The notes under the pieces were generated by a model, which saw only the letters and a list, made by a program, of their open reading frames with translations, made no database searches and was not told where the DNA came from. The position numbers were made by a program, and so were the translations under genes. Shown in pieces: positions 16,996-26,290 of a DNA stretch of 64,000 nt (positions within the stretch are counted from its first letter, which is position 1; each line of letters starts with the position of its first letter). This DNA is from Gemmatimonadota bacterium (lineage in GTDB: Bacteria; Latescibacterota; UBA2968; UBA8231), in assembly GCA_009840005.1 (NCBI GenBank), contig VXOR01000025.1, positions 1 through 64,000 on the forward strand, written 5' to 3'.

Positions 16996-18694
16996 GGGAG
17001 AGGGCGACGAGTGGGGCGAGCCAGTCGATGGTTTCTTCTATGGTCAATGGGTCGCCGTTTAGGACTAGGCCTCGTTGTCGCAGGCGGCGAGCCAACTGCA
17101 CGGACATCGGGGGCACAAGCCCGCTGATAGACTCGAATTCGGGATGGGCCAGCACGGCGCGGGTCGGTCCTTGCAATTCGATCCGGCCTTGGCGCAGGAC
17201 CACTACGTGGGTGGCTAGGTGGCTGACTAGCTCCATATCGTGGCTGATTAGCACGAGAGTGCGGCCTTGGTTGCTTAGCTCGGCGAAGAGCTTGCATAAG
17301 CTGGCCGTAGTCTGGGGATCGAGGCCGGCGGTTGGTTCGTCGAGCACCAAGACCTCTGGGTCCATGGCGAGGACGCCAGCAAGCGCGACGCGACGCCTTT
17401 CGCCTCCGCTCAACGAGAGGGGCTGGCGCAGCCCGAATTCTGCCAGCGGCATATCTACCAAGGCGAGCGCGTGCGCCACGAGGCCATCGACGCGCTCTGG
17501 AGCAAAGCCGAGGTTGCGCGGCCCAAAGGCCACATCCTCAGCTACGGTTTCGGCGAAGAGCTGGAGTTCGGGAAATTGAAAGGCCAAGCCGACGCGCTGG
17601 CGCACGCGAGCCGGGGGTTGAGAGCCGATGTCACAGCCGTCGAGGCGCACGCGACCACGCGAGGGTTTGAGCAGAGCGTTGAAATGCTGGGCGAGGGTGG
17701 TCTTGCCTGCGCCGTTGGTGCCCGCGAGGGCTAGGACGGAGCCGGTGGGGATGTCCATGGTGATGTCGCGAATGCCGCGTCGCTGGGTGGGCAAATGCTC
17801 GTCGTAGAGATATGTAAGCCCTTCGGTCGCTAGTTTGCTCGTGGTGGGTGGCGGCGGAGTGGGCGGAGTCCAAAGGGGTAGGAATGTCTGGGGTTTTAAC
17901 GCGGTCAGCGCGTCGGACAATGTACCTAGCTCCAAGGGGGTTTCAGCCAGCGACAAGTGAGCGGCGAGGGTGCTTGCAAAGGGCAGATCGAGGCCGAGAG
18001 CGCGGAGCTTGGGCGGGTCGGCAAATAGGGAGGCAGGGGAGCCGTCCGCATGGACTCGACCCGCGTGGAGGACGATGACGCGGTCGGTGCGAGCGGCTTC
18101 TTCTGGAGACTGAGTGATGAGTATGGTCGCGATGCCGTATGCGGTGCGCAGTCGCTGAAGCAACTCGGCTACTTGCTGTCTTTCGCTAGGGTCGAGCAGG
18201 GCTGTGGATTCGTCCAAGACGAGATAGCGCGGTCGCATCGCCACTACTGCGGCAATAGCTACGCGCTGTTTCTCGCCGCCGGAGAGCTTGTGCGGCGGAT
18301 AGTGGCGATAGGCATCGAGGTCGAAAGCGACGAGTGTTTCTTCGACGCGGCGGTGGATTGCATCGCTGGCTAGAGCTAGGTTTTCCAAGCCAAAGGCCAA
18401 TTCGTCTGCGACCGTGGTGGCGACGAGCTGATCGTCTGGGTTTTGCGAGACCATGCCGACTAGCTGGCGGATGGCGCGGAGTTGGGTTGGGTCGCTGGCG
18501 TCCATGCCATCGACGAGGACCCGGCCCGTTTGGGGCTGTAGTAGTCCGTTTAGGCAGTGCGCAAGGGTGGTTTTGCCCGAACCATTGGCACCGATGAGGG
18601 CGATGTCTTCCCGAGGGCTGATGTGGAGATCAATGGAGCGCAAAGCGGCTAGGCCCCCGCGATAGCTAAGGCTGAGTTTTTCGACGCGGATCAT
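16988..18694 (-). CDS. Two-headed energy-coupling factor (ECF/CbiO-like) ATPase
   Basis: The 568-residue soluble protein has two complete ABC domains. The first has GANGSGKTTL, LSGGEKQRVAIAAVVAMRP and LVLDESTALLD; the second has AGTNGAGKTTL, LSGGERRRVALAGVLAMDP and LVLDEPTAGLD. The LSGGExxR(V)A(I/L)A(A/G)VLAMxP form is characteristic of ECF A-subunits, which power vitamin and metal uptake with an EcfT membrane protein and S-components. Both sites look active, although the first has DEST in place of DEPT. The natural partners EcfA1 and EcfA2 appear fused. No EcfT or S gene is visible. There is no ribosome site; the mRNA is probably leaderless. Confidence 0.87.
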   Translation of the reverse strand: MIRVEKLSLSYRGGLAALRSIDLHISPREDIALIGANGSGKTTLAHCLNGLLQPQTGRVLVDGMDASDPTQLRAIRQLVGMVSQNPDDQLVATTVADELAFGLENLALASDAIHRRVEETLVAFDLDAYRHYPPHKLSGGEKQRVAIAAVVAMRPRYLVLDESTALLDPSERQQVAELLQRLRTAYGIATILITQSPEEAARTDRVIVLHAGRVHADGSPASLFADPPKLRALGLDLPFASTLAAHLSLAETPLELGTLSDALTALKPQTFLPLWTPPTPPPPTTSKLATEGLTYLYDEHLPTQRRGIRDITMDIPTGSVLALAGTNGAGKTTLAQHFNALLKPSRGRVRLDGCDIGSQPPARVRQRVGLAFQFPELQLFAETVAEDVAFGPRNLGFAPERVDGLVAHALALVDMPLAEFGLRQPLSLSGGERRRVALAGVLAMDPEVLVLDEPTAGLDPQTTASLCKLFAELSNQGRTLVLISHDMELVSHLATHVVVLRQGRIELQGPTRAVLAHPEFESISGLVPPMSVQLARRLRQRGLVLNGDPLTIEETIDWLAPLVALSHV

Positions 18695-18702
18695 AGGGCG
18701 GC

Positions 18703-18731
18703 AGCATACGGCAAAAGAATTTTGTCGTCAA
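18703..18731 (-). promoter_or_regulatory. Promoter of ECF ATPase-pyrC (probably leaderless)
   Basis: On the minus strand TTGACG (18731-18726) and TATGCT (18708-18703) have a 17-base spacer. The ATG at 18694 starts only nine bases after the -10 box, so transcription should begin at or next to the start codon. Confidence 0.65.
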
Positions 18732-18740
18732 GGCATCAAG

Positions 18741-18769
18741 TTGACAGCTAGAGGTGGAGATTGTTTATT
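18741..18769 (+). promoter_or_regulatory. Promoter of the hydrolase lipoprotein gene
   Basis: TTGACA at 18741-18746 and TTTATT at 18764-18769 are 17 bases apart, about 75 bases before the coding start. It is divergent from the ECF ATPase promoter, with nine bases between the two -35 boxes. Confidence 0.6.
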
Positions 18770-18842
18770 CAGATTCAAGGAGTTACGAAAATTAGGAGCG
18801 TTGCCAATTGCGGGCGCTCGCAACGTGCTTTGGGTGAGGATT

Positions 18843-19682
18843 ATGGCTTTTATGAGCAAGATACTGTGTAGGTGGATTTGGGTGCTGGCTATTGGAGTCG
18901 CAGGGTGCAGCGAATCGGAAGAAGAGTTGCAGATCGTCGGCCCCGATCTACCGGAAGGGCCGGGTCGCGTTTATCCCATTTCAGCCGTTAGCTTCACGTC
19001 CATCGACAGTGTCGAAGTGAGCGCACTTTTTGGCACGGCGGATGCCGGCGAATCGCTGCCAGTGGTGATCCTCCTGCACGATCTGGGCGGGAACAAAGCC
19101 GACTGGTTGAGTGCCACCGATACGTACGTGGCCTTGCTCGAGCGCGGCTACGCGGCCTTGGCCATCGACCTGCGCGGGCACGGCGAGACTCCACTGCCCG
19201 ACGACCGACTGACCTTAGAATTGATTGACCTGGAACGGAGCTTTCTCGATGTCCACGCTGCGCTAATCTGGCTGCAGAATCAGTCCAATATCGATGTCAG
19301 CCGCGTCGCGGTCGTGGGCAGTGGCTCGGGGGGCAATGTGGCCTATGTGAGTTCGGGTGTTTTCCCCGAGTTAATAAAAACCAGCGTCTCCCTCTCGCCT
19401 GGGCTGTGGGGATCCACTTCGCTAGAACCGTTAGTCATTGGGACCGGCCTCGAATCATTTGGTCCGCGGTCCATGCTCTTTATGGTAGGCGATCAGGATC
19501 AAATTCAGGCCGGGGACGTCATTCTCAGCTATGTCGATTTCGCTCGCAATCTAGAGGCCCGGACAGCCGAGCCGAAGGATCTGCGCGTTTTTACAGACTC
19601 GGCTGACCACGGTTGGGCATTGCTCAACAATGTGCCCGAGGCGCAGGATCTGTTCTTCCTCTGGTTGGAGGAAAATCTCTAA
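18843..19682 (+). CDS. Alpha/beta-hydrolase lipoprotein
   Basis: The open frame starts at 18741 inside the promoter, so an internal ATG is used: 18843, or 18852 which gives MSKILCRWIWVLAIGVAGC. Either yields a lipoprotein signal ending in the lipobox GVAGC. The rest resembles dienelactone hydrolase/prolyl-oligopeptidase folds: VVILLHDLGGNKADW oxyanion region, AIDLRGHGET, nucleophile elbow VGSGSGGN (serine in GSGSGG, where GHSxGG is usual) and DSADHGWALL carrying the catalytic histidine. Its substrate is unknown. It is probably an envelope esterase or peptidase. The GT2 gene follows after 27 bases. Confidence 0.75.
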   Translation: MAFMSKILCRWIWVLAIGVAGCSESEEELQIVGPDLPEGPGRVYPISAVSFTSIDSVEVSALFGTADAGESLPVVILLHDLGGNKADWLSATDTYVALLERGYAALAIDLRGHGETPLPDDRLTLELIDLERSFLDVHAALIWLQNQSNIDVSRVAVVGSGSGGNVAYVSSGVFPELIKTSVSLSPGLWGSTSLEPLVIGTGLESFGPRSMLFMVGDQDQIQAGDVILSYVDFARNLEARTAEPKDLRVFTDSADHGWALLNNVPEAQDLFFLWLEENL

Positions 19683-19709
19683 ACAGCACTTCACCTGCGG
19701 TGCCAGCGC

Positions 19710-20417
19710 ATGGACTCGCCGCCTGCCATTGCCGTCGTCATTCCCGCCTGCGACGAAGAAGAAGCCATCGGCAAGGTGCTGCAAGACATACCCGATATCG
19801 CGCAGCAGATTATCGTCGTCGATAATGGCTCGGCCGATCGCACCGCCGAGGTGGCACGCTGCTTGGGGGCCTGCGTCGTCATCGATCCGCGCCGCGGCTA
19901 CGGCCAGGCCTGTCTAACGGGCATGGCCCATCTCGATTGTCCGGATATCGTCGTCTTTCTCGACGGCGATTACAGTGATTACCCCGAGGACATGCTGGCT
20001 ATAGTAAGACCGATCATCGCAGATGGTGCCGATATGGTCATTGGTTCTCGGGTCTTGGGACAGCGAGAAAAGGGTGCTCTTCTGCCGCAGGCCCGCTTTG
20101 GCAACTGGTTGGCCACCTTCTTAATCCGCCTATTGTTTGGCGTTACTTTTACGGATTTGGGGCCTTTTCGCGCATTGCGCTACGACGCGCTCATGCGGCT
20201 AGAGATGCAGGATCGCAACTTTGGCTGGACTGCGGAGATGCAGGTCAAAGCCGCTCGGCTGGGCCTGCGCTCAGCCGAAGTGCCCGTGCGCTATCGCCGC
20301 CGCATCGGCAGTTCCAAAATCACCGGCACGCTCAGCGGCACGCTGCAGGCCGGATACAAAATTCTCTGGACCATTTTTCGCTATGTGCGATGGCGTCCTA
20401 AGCAGTCCCAGGGATAG
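19710..20417 (+). CDS. Family 2 glycosyltransferase
   Basis: The 235-residue GT-A enzyme opens with AIAVVIPACDEEEAIG and has VVDNGSADRTAEVAR, a GYGQACLTGM segment and FLDGDYSDYPED, the DxD-like metal/nucleotide site. It resembles dolichol-phosphate-mannose synthase/DPM1-type GT2 enzymes that charge a polyprenyl phosphate with a sugar. The C-terminus has a basic amphipathic helix and no transmembrane segments, so it is cytoplasmic or peripheral. The acceptor is not determinable. It lies between the hydrolase lipoprotein and queA, all on the plus strand. Confidence 0.85.
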   Translation: MDSPPAIAVVIPACDEEEAIGKVLQDIPDIAQQIIVVDNGSADRTAEVARCLGACVVIDPRRGYGQACLTGMAHLDCPDIVVFLDGDYSDYPEDMLAIVRPIIADGADMVIGSRVLGQREKGALLPQARFGNWLATFLIRLLFGVTFTDLGPFRALRYDALMRLEMQDRNFGWTAEMQVKAARLGLRSAEVPVRYRRRIGSSKITGTLSGTLQAGYKILWTIFRYVRWRPKQSQG

Positions 20418-20431
20418 GTTGATACCGCTCG

Positions 20432-21460
20432 ATGCGCTTGGTGGACTACGACTTTGACCTACCCGATGCCCTGATCGCCCAACGCCCAACGCCCGAACGC
20501 GATCAAGCGCGTCTGTTGCTCTTGAACCGGACGGATGGCTCGTTGCAGCACCTGCACTTTGGGGCTATCGTCGATCGGCTTGCGCCTGGCGACGCCCTAG
20601 TATTGAATCAAACACAGGTCGTACCGGCTCGGCTCAGAGGGCGTAAAGTCGCTACCGGAGGGCGGGTTGAACTGCTGTTGCTCAGGCCGCTGACTGCGGG
20701 CGATTGGCTGGCGATGGGGCGGCCTAGGCGGGGTTTAAAACCAAAGACGCGGTTGGAGTTTGGCGATGGAGCGGTGGAAGCGCACATCGTCGAGCAGGTT
20801 GCGCCGGGGCGGTTCCGCGTGCGCTTTGTCGTTGAAGACGTGCTGGCGCGGCTGGAAGAGATCGGGGAGATACCGTTGCCGCCCTATATTCGGCGTTCGC
20901 CCGAGACCGCGGACCGAGAGCGCTATCAGACCGTCTATGCGGCGCGCCCGGGGGCTGTTGCTGCGCCCACGGCTGGCTTGCACTTTACCCCTCAGTTAAT
21001 CGCTGAGATTGCTGCCAAGGGCGTGGCGGTCCTAAAAGTGCTTTTGCACGTGGGGCCGGGCACGTTCGAGCCGGTGCGCTGCGCCGACCCACGCCAGCAT
21101 GTGCTTGAGCCCGAATACTGCGAAATTGACGAGTCGGTGGCGGCCGCGCTCAGGCGTTGTCGCGCGGGTGGTGGACGCATCGTCGCCGTAGGTACTACCG
21201 TGGTGCGGACCTTGGAGTCAAGCGTTGATGCTGAGGGGTATGTGCGCGCCTGCGGAGGATTGGCAAATGCTTTTATTTATTCACCCTACACATTTAAAGC
21301 AGTCGATACGTTGGTGACGAACTTTCACTTGCCGCGCTCGAGTCTGTTGCTGCTCGTGGCGGCGTTTGTCGGGCGGGAACGACTTTTGGCCGCCTACCGC
21401 GAGGCCGTAGAGCGGGGCTATCGCTTTTACAGCTATGGCGATGCCATGATGATCGTGTGA
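20432..21460 (+). CDS. queA: S-adenosylmethionine:tRNA ribosyltransferase-isomerase
   Basis: The 342-residue protein has the QueA signatures [19 protein letters not shown] at the start, [49 protein letters not shown] and [11 protein letters not shown] near the end. It transfers the ribose of SAM to preQ1-modified tRNA to make epoxyqueuosine at the wobble base. Length is normal. There is no preQ1 riboswitch-like leader. ispDF starts four bases after its stop. Confidence 0.96.
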   Translation: MRLVDYDFDLPDALIAQRPTPERDQARLLLLNRTDGSLQHLHFGAIVDRLAPGDALVLNQTQVVPARLRGRKVATGGRVELLLLRPLTAGDWLAMGRPRRGLKPKTRLEFGDGAVEAHIVEQVAPGRFRVRFVVEDVLARLEEIGEIPLPPYIRRSPETADRERYQTVYAARPGAVAAPTAGLHFTPQLIAEIAAKGVAVLKVLLHVGPGTFEPVRCADPRQHVLEPEYCEIDESVAAALRRCRAGGGRIVAVGTTVVRTLESSVDAEGYVRACGGLANAFIYSPYTFKAVDTLVTNFHLPRSSLLLLVAAFVGRERLLAAYREAVERGYRFYSYGDAMMIV

Positions 21461-21464
21461 GATC

Positions 21465-22631
21465 GTGGAACGCATAACTGCCATCATCCCGGCTGCCGGT
21501 CGGGGGCAGCGCATGGGAGCAGATCGGCCCAAACAGTACCTCCCGTTAGGAGGTCGGCCTGTACTCTGGCACGTGCTCGCGCGTCTCGAAGCTAGCCCGC
21601 TGGTGACCGATATCGTCTTGGTCGTGCGGCGCGAGGACATGGACTATTGCCGTAGCCAATTGAGTGAAAGTGGGGGCTTTGCCAAAGTCGTCGCCTTTGT
21701 ACCTGGGGGTGCTGAGCGCAGCGCATCCGTGTATCGAGGTTTGCTGGAGACTCGCGCCGATATGGTTTTGGTACACGATGCCGTGCGACCGTTTATTTCA
21801 GAGGGGCTGCTGGAGCGGGTGGTCGCCGCTACTCGCGAGCACGGAGCGGCGCTGCCCGCTTTGCCGGTAGTAGAGACGATCAAGGAAGTGGCGGACGATC
21901 TGGTCGTTGGCACGCCGCGCCGCGAGCGGCTGTGGCAGGCGCAGACCCCGCAGGGATTTGACCGCGAGTTGCTGCTGAGGGCATACCACGCGGCCGGAAC
22001 CGACGCGGTGGCCACGGATGACGCCGCGCTAGTCGAGCGGCTGGGCCACACAGTCTGTGTCGTGCCCGGCGAAGCCGACAACCGCAAGCTGACCACGCCC
22101 GAGGATCTGGCTTGGGCTGAGTGGCGAGTGCGCGCAAGGGAGGAGGTGCCTGCTATGGGCTTGCGCATAGGACAGGGCTACGACGTGCATCGCTTGGAGG
22201 AGGGGCGGCCTCTAATTTTGGGCGGAGTCACCGTACCTTTTGATCGGGGGTTGGCGGGCCACTCGGACGCGGATGTGCTGACACATGCCGTAATCGACGC
22301 GCTCTTGGGTGCCTTGGCGGCCGGAGATATCGGCCAGCTCTTCCCCGACTCGGACGCGCAATACAAAGACATATCGAGCTTGGTGCTGCTCGAACAGGTC
22401 GGTACCCTGATAGCGGAACGAGGGGCGCGAATCCAGCACATCGACGCCGTCGTCGCAGCCCAGCGGCCCAAGCTCGCGCCGCACATAGCTGCGATGCGCC
22501 AAGCGCTAGCGGCGACCTTGGGCCTAGACGTGGGGCAGGTCTCGCTCAAGGCCACCACGACCGAGCGTTTGGGGTTCGTCGGGCGCGAGGAAGGCATGGA
22601 GGCCCAAGCTGTGGTCCTTTTGGCGCTCTAA
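21465..22631 (+). CDS. ispDF: Bifunctional IspD/IspF (MEP isoprenoid pathway)
   Basis: The 388-residue fusion carries IspD at residues 1-225 ([51 protein letters not shown]) and IspF from Met231 ([46 protein letters not shown]). IspD couples CTP to methylerythritol phosphate and IspF makes the cyclodiphosphate two steps later; IspE is a separate gene elsewhere. Fused IspDF is known in alpha- and epsilonproteobacteria and some other phyla. Start is GTG, four bases after queA. Confidence 0.96.
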   Translation: MERITAIIPAAGRGQRMGADRPKQYLPLGGRPVLWHVLARLEASPLVTDIVLVVRREDMDYCRSQLSESGGFAKVVAFVPGGAERSASVYRGLLETRADMVLVHDAVRPFISEGLLERVVAATREHGAALPALPVVETIKEVADDLVVGTPRRERLWQAQTPQGFDRELLLRAYHAAGTDAVATDDAALVERLGHTVCVVPGEADNRKLTTPEDLAWAEWRVRAREEVPAMGLRIGQGYDVHRLEEGRPLILGGVTVPFDRGLAGHSDADVLTHAVIDALLGALAAGDIGQLFPDSDAQYKDISSLVLLEQVGTLIAERGARIQHIDAVVAAQRPKLAPHIAAMRQALAATLGLDVGQVSLKATTTERLGFVGREEGMEAQAVVLLAL

Positions 22632-22634
22632 AGC

Positions 22635-23243
22635 ATGGCAAAATATTTGGACTCTCTGCTCGCGGCCTTGTCTGGCGTCGATCCACTGTGGGCGTATGGC
22701 ATCTTGTTGCTTAGCGCCTTTTTGGAAAACATTGTGCCCCCTATACCGGGCGATACGGTGGTGGTGTTCAGCGCCTATTTGGTCGGGCGCGGCCTTTTGG
22801 ATATATGGCCGGTTTTTCTCGCTACTTGTGCCGGGGGTATGGCCGGCTTTTTCGTCATGTACTATTTGGGCTATAGCCGGGGACGCGCCTTTTTCGCCGG
22901 CCGTCGGGGCACGGCGAAACTGGACCAAGCCGAGCGGTGGCTCAGTCGCTACGGCGTCGCGCTCATTTTAGGCAACCGATTTTTAAGCGGCATTCGGTCG
23001 GTCATCGCCATCGGTGCTGGTCTGGGACGCATGCCTTGGCCGACCGTCGTGCTCTGCGGCGCGATCGGCATGGCAGTTTGGAATGGATTGCTGCTCTACG
23101 CCGGAATTTTGGTGGGTGAAAACTGGGAACAGGTCACGGAGCTGCTCGCACAATACAATAGATTATTGGTGGGGATCCTGTGCTTGGTAGGGGCCGTGCT
23201 AACTTGGCGTTGGTGGCGCAAGCGGCGGGTGGCCCAACCTTGA
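22635..23243 (+). CDS. DedA-family inner-membrane protein
   Basis: The 202-residue membrane protein has four or five hydrophobic segments and the DedA/SNARE-associated signature: FLENIVPPIPGDTVVVFSAYL near the N-terminus and ILGNRFLSGIRSVIAIGAGL in the second half. DedA proteins flip phospholipid or undecaprenyl-phosphate carriers and support envelope integrity. The usual FxRxxP of the second motif is FLSGIR here. It ends in a basic cytoplasmic tail (WWRKRR). The start lies four bases after ispDF, so queA-ispDF-dedA is one unit. Confidence 0.88.
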   Translation: MAKYLDSLLAALSGVDPLWAYGILLLSAFLENIVPPIPGDTVVVFSAYLVGRGLLDIWPVFLATCAGGMAGFFVMYYLGYSRGRAFFAGRRGTAKLDQAERWLSRYGVALILGNRFLSGIRSVIAIGAGLGRMPWPTVVLCGAIGMAVWNGLLLYAGILVGENWEQVTELLAQYNRLLVGILCLVGAVLTWRWWRKRRVAQP

Positions 23244-23280
23244 CAAGCACGGATAGAGGGCTTAGGTTAAACAATTTCTA

Positions 23281-23286
23281 TATAAT
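23281..23286 (+). promoter_or_regulatory. Consensus -10 box before rplM
   Basis: A perfect TATAAT sits 13 bases before the rplM start codon. The only clean TTGACA (23240-23245) is too far away for the same promoter, and no good -35 is at 16-18 bases. If used, the 5' leader would be about six bases. Confidence 0.45.
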
Positions 23287-23299
23287 CTGAGAAAAGACG

Positions 23300-23734
23300 A
23301 TGAACGACATTACCTACGCCCCTAAAGCGGGCGACATCAAGCGGCAGTGGTTTGTGATTGATGCCACTGATAAGGTGCTAGGGCGGCTGGCTTCGGAAAT
23401 CGCCCAAGTGCTGCGCGGCAAGGGCAAGCCCGAATACGCCCCACATGCCGATGTGGGTGACCACGTCATCGTGATTAATGCCGAGAAGGTAAAAGTCACG
23501 GGCAACAAGGCCGAAAAGAAGGTCTATTACCGCCACACCGGCTATCCAGGTGGCTTGCGGGCCACGTCCTACAGCCGCATGGCTGAACGACATCCCGACC
23601 GCATCATCCGCAAGGCCGTGTGGGGTATGCTGCCGCACACTAAATTGGGCCGGATGCAGCTAAAGAAGCTCCGCATTTATGCCGGCGGCGAACACCGGCA
23701 CCAAGCGCAAAACCCCCAGCCTCTCGAACTTTAA
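23300..23734 (+). CDS. rplM: 50S ribosomal protein L13
   Basis: The 144-residue L13 is full length, with the typical KQWFVIDATDKVLGRLASEIAQVLRGK opening region, the HADVGDHVIVINAEKV segment, KKVYYRHTGYPGG, and a MLPHTKLGRMQLKKL C-terminal part. It is an early assembly protein of the large subunit. The rpsI gene follows after 18 bases, the conserved rplM-rpsI pairing. Confidence 0.98.
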   Translation: MNDITYAPKAGDIKRQWFVIDATDKVLGRLASEIAQVLRGKGKPEYAPHADVGDHVIVINAEKVKVTGNKAEKKVYYRHTGYPGGLRATSYSRMAERHPDRIIRKAVWGMLPHTKLGRMQLKKLRIYAGGEHRHQAQNPQPLEL

Positions 23735-23752
23735 GCCAAAGGCAACGCGCCC

Positions 23753-24145
23753 ATGCCCTTAGAAAGCTATGAAGCGACCGGCCGCAGAAAGACCTCGGTC
23801 GCCCGAGTTCGCATGCAGCTCGGCAATGGCACTATTTACATGAACGGTCGCGCGGTCAGCGAATACCTGCGCCGAGATTCCCTAGAGATGATCCTCGTGC
23901 AGCCTCTGGACCTGACCGAGACGCGAAACGCGTTCGACATCCACATTTCCACCCGTGGCGGCGGCCTGCGCGGTCAAGCCGGTGCTGCGAGTTTGGGCAT
24001 TGCCCGCGCCTTGGTACAGTACGACCCGCAGAAGCGGGAAGTGTTGAAGAAAGGCGGCTTTTTGACGCGCGACGCCCGCGAGAAAGAGCGCAAAAAATAC
24101 GGATTGGCCGGCGCGCGCAAGCGCTTCCAATTCTCCAAGCGCTAG
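23753..24145 (+). CDS. rpsI: 30S ribosomal protein S9
   Basis: The 130-residue S9 starts with YEATGRRKTSVARVRM. It has the GGGLRGQAGAASLGIARAL core and the basic C-terminal tail KKYGLAGARKRFQFSKR, whose end contacts the P-site tRNA. It forms an operon with rplM. Confidence 0.98.
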   Translation: MPLESYEATGRRKTSVARVRMQLGNGTIYMNGRAVSEYLRRDSLEMILVQPLDLTETRNAFDIHISTRGGGLRGQAGAASLGIARALVQYDPQKREVLKKGGFLTRDAREKERKKYGLAGARKRFQFSKR

Positions 24146-24268
24146 TTCCATTCCAATACACACGCTTTCCGATGCACGGCAGAGAGTGTCCCGTGGGCGT
24201 TCGGCGTCTGCGGGGCTTCTGTGTGTAGATGAAGGAGGCGGAGGCCCAACTAACATTGAGGAGCGATC

Positions 24269-25057
24269 ATGGCTGACTTCACTATCCGCGACTTGCTGGA
24301 AGCGGGGACCCACTTCGGGCACCAGACCCGGCGTTGGAACCCCAAAATGCAGCCCTACATCTTCACCGAGCGCAACGGCATCCACATCATCGACCTGCAA
24401 AAGACGGTCGGCAAGGTCGAGGCCGCTTGCGAGGCCGTGCGTCAGACGGTGCGCGCCGGGCGCGCCGTGTTCTTTGTCGGTACGAAAAAACAGGCCGCCG
24501 AACTCGTGCGGCAGGAAGCCGAGCGCTGTGGCATGTTTCACGTCACCGAGCGCTGGCTTGGCGGGATGTTGACCAACTGGCAGACTATCCGCCAAAGCAT
24601 TCGGCACCTAGAGCATCTAGACCGCATCTCGGGCGACGGCACCTACGAGAACCTCAAGAAAAAAGAAGTTCTGCTGCTCGAAAAAGAACGCGCCCGACTC
24701 CAGCGGACCTTGGCTGGCATCCGCAATATGGGTAGCTTGCCCGGCTTGGTCTTTATCATAGACATCAAGAAGGAGCACATCGCCGTGCGCGAGGCGGCCA
24801 AGCTGGGTATTCCCTCCGTGGCCATCGTCGATACCAACTGCGACCCCGACTTGGTGACCTATCCGATTCCCGGCAACGACGATGCCATCCGCTCGATCGC
24901 CCTCATCACGCGCTTGATCGCCGACGCGGTGATTGAGGGTAGGGCCGAAGCCGAAGTCGAGAAAGCGGCGCGCGACGACAAGCAAGAGGCCGAAGAGGCC
25001 GTGGAGACCGAACAAGCCGAAGAGGCCCCGGCGGATGTAGCCGAGGCCACCGCATAG
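24269..25057 (+). CDS. rpsB: 30S ribosomal protein S2
   Basis: The 262-residue S2 has the [24 protein letters not shown] opening, [28 protein letters not shown] and [21 protein letters not shown]. The last 35 residues form an acidic, low-complexity tail ([18 protein letters not shown]) beyond the usual core. A GAGGAG site precedes the ATG. The 123-base gap after rpsI could hold a separate promoter or S2 leader, but none could be assigned. Confidence 0.98.
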   Translation: MADFTIRDLLEAGTHFGHQTRRWNPKMQPYIFTERNGIHIIDLQKTVGKVEAACEAVRQTVRAGRAVFFVGTKKQAAELVRQEAERCGMFHVTERWLGGMLTNWQTIRQSIRHLEHLDRISGDGTYENLKKKEVLLLEKERARLQRTLAGIRNMGSLPGLVFIIDIKKEHIAVREAAKLGIPSVAIVDTNCDPDLVTYPIPGNDDAIRSIALITRLIADAVIEGRAEAEVEKAARDDKQEAEEAVETEQAEEAPADVAEATA

Positions 25058-25088
25058 CTAGATCAACTACTTTTGAAAGCAAACGACG

Positions 25089-25691
25089 ATGACTCAGATT
25101 ACCGCACAAAGCGTACGAATGCTCCGGGAGAAAACGGGCTTGGGCATGATGGATTGCAAGAAAGCCCTGCAAGAAACCGGCGGCGACAGCGAAAAGGCCA
25201 TTGAGTACTTGCGCAAGCAGGGCCTGTCCGCAGTGGAGAAGCGGGCCGGTCGCGACGCCAGTGAGGGCCTGATCCAAGCGTATATTCACCAAGGTAGCCG
25301 CCTCGGTGTGCTGCTAGAGGTCAACTGCGAAACCGACTTCGTCGCTCGCACCGGCGACTTCCAAGAGTTCGCCAAGGATGTGGCTATGCACATTGCCGCT
25401 TCCCAGCCTTTGGCGGTCGATCGGGAGGGCATTTCCGCCGACGCCGTGGAAAAGGAGCGAGCCATCTTTCTCGAACAGGCCAAAAACGAGGGTAAGCCCG
25501 AGCACATTGCCGAAAAAATCGTCGAGGGCCGCATGGAGAAATTCTATCAGGAAAATTGCCTGCTGGAACAGGTCTTCGTCAAAAATCCCGACCAGACCGT
25601 CGGCGAATTGGTCACCGAGATAACCGCCAAAATCGGCGAAAAAATTACCGTGCGTCGCTTTGAGCGGTTCGTCTTGGGAGAAGACGCCTGA
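25089..25691 (+). CDS. tsf: Elongation factor Ts (short form)
   Basis: The 200-residue EF-Ts has the N-terminal UBA-like domain with VRMLREKTGLGMMDCKKALQE, which contacts EF-Tu, then LLEVNCETDFVARTGDFQEFAKD and the coiled region. The family is often 280-300 residues; this one is the compact form with one core repeat, as in Thermus, and the frame is intact. It exchanges GDP on EF-Tu. It follows rpsB by 31 bases. Confidence 0.96.
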   Translation: MTQITAQSVRMLREKTGLGMMDCKKALQETGGDSEKAIEYLRKQGLSAVEKRAGRDASEGLIQAYIHQGSRLGVLLEVNCETDFVARTGDFQEFAKDVAMHIAASQPLAVDREGISADAVEKERAIFLEQAKNEGKPEHIAEKIVEGRMEKFYQENCLLEQVFVKNPDQTVGELVTEITAKIGEKITVRRFERFVLGEDA

Positions 25692-25709
25692 AAACACATT
25701 GAGGCCGTC

Positions 25710-26270
25710 ATGTTGGAAGAGGTCCTTGAAACAGTAAAAGAGGCTATGGATAAGGCCATTGAGTCTCTGCGCCGCGACTTAGCCTCCATCCGCACGGGGC
25801 GGGCCTCGGCCGCCATGCTCGACAATGTGCGGGTGGATTACTACGGCCAACAGACACCGCTCAACCAAGTGGCGACGATCAGTGTCCCCGAGCCGCGCTT
25901 GTTGGCGATCAAGCCTTGGGAGGCGGCCTTGATTCCCGTGATTGAAAAGGCCATTCTCGCCGACAAGAGCTTGGGGCTCAACCCGGCCAACGACGGCACC
26001 ATCATCCGGCTGCCCATTCCCGAACTGACCGAGGAGCGGCGGGTAGAAATCACCAAAGTCGCCCGGCATCGAGCCGAGGAAGGGCGAGTTGCCGTGCGCC
26101 ATGCGCGGCGCGACGGGATTGATCTGCTCCAGGAAGCGCAAAAGGACGGGGATATCTCCGAAGACGAGTCGCGCAGCGCGCAGAAAAAAGTGCAGGAGCT
26201 GACCGCTGAATACGTAGCCTCCATTGACGAGATCATCGAGAACAAGGAAAAGGAGATCATGGAGGTCTGA
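25710..26270 (+). CDS. frr: Ribosome recycling factor
   Basis: The 186-residue RRF has the diagnostic LRRDLASIRTGRASAAMLDNVRVDYYG, the NLxxPEPRLL-like domain II segment, and the long helix ending VQELTAEYVASIDEIIENKEKEI. With EF-G it splits the post-termination ribosome. It starts 18 bases after tsf. pyrH, which commonly sits between tsf and frr, is absent here. Confidence 0.97.
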   Translation: MLEEVLETVKEAMDKAIESLRRDLASIRTGRASAAMLDNVRVDYYGQQTPLNQVATISVPEPRLLAIKPWEAALIPVIEKAILADKSLGLNPANDGTIIRLPIPELTEERRVEITKVARHRAEEGRVAVRHARRDGIDLLQEAQKDGDISEDESRSAQKKVQELTAEYVASIDEIIENKEKEIMEV

Positions 26271-26290
26271 GCGGCCCCTGCTCTCCGGTT

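Noticed and set aside
24146..24268. Autoregulatory S2 leader RNA
   Set aside because: The gap is large enough, but I could not draw a convincing conserved structure by eye.
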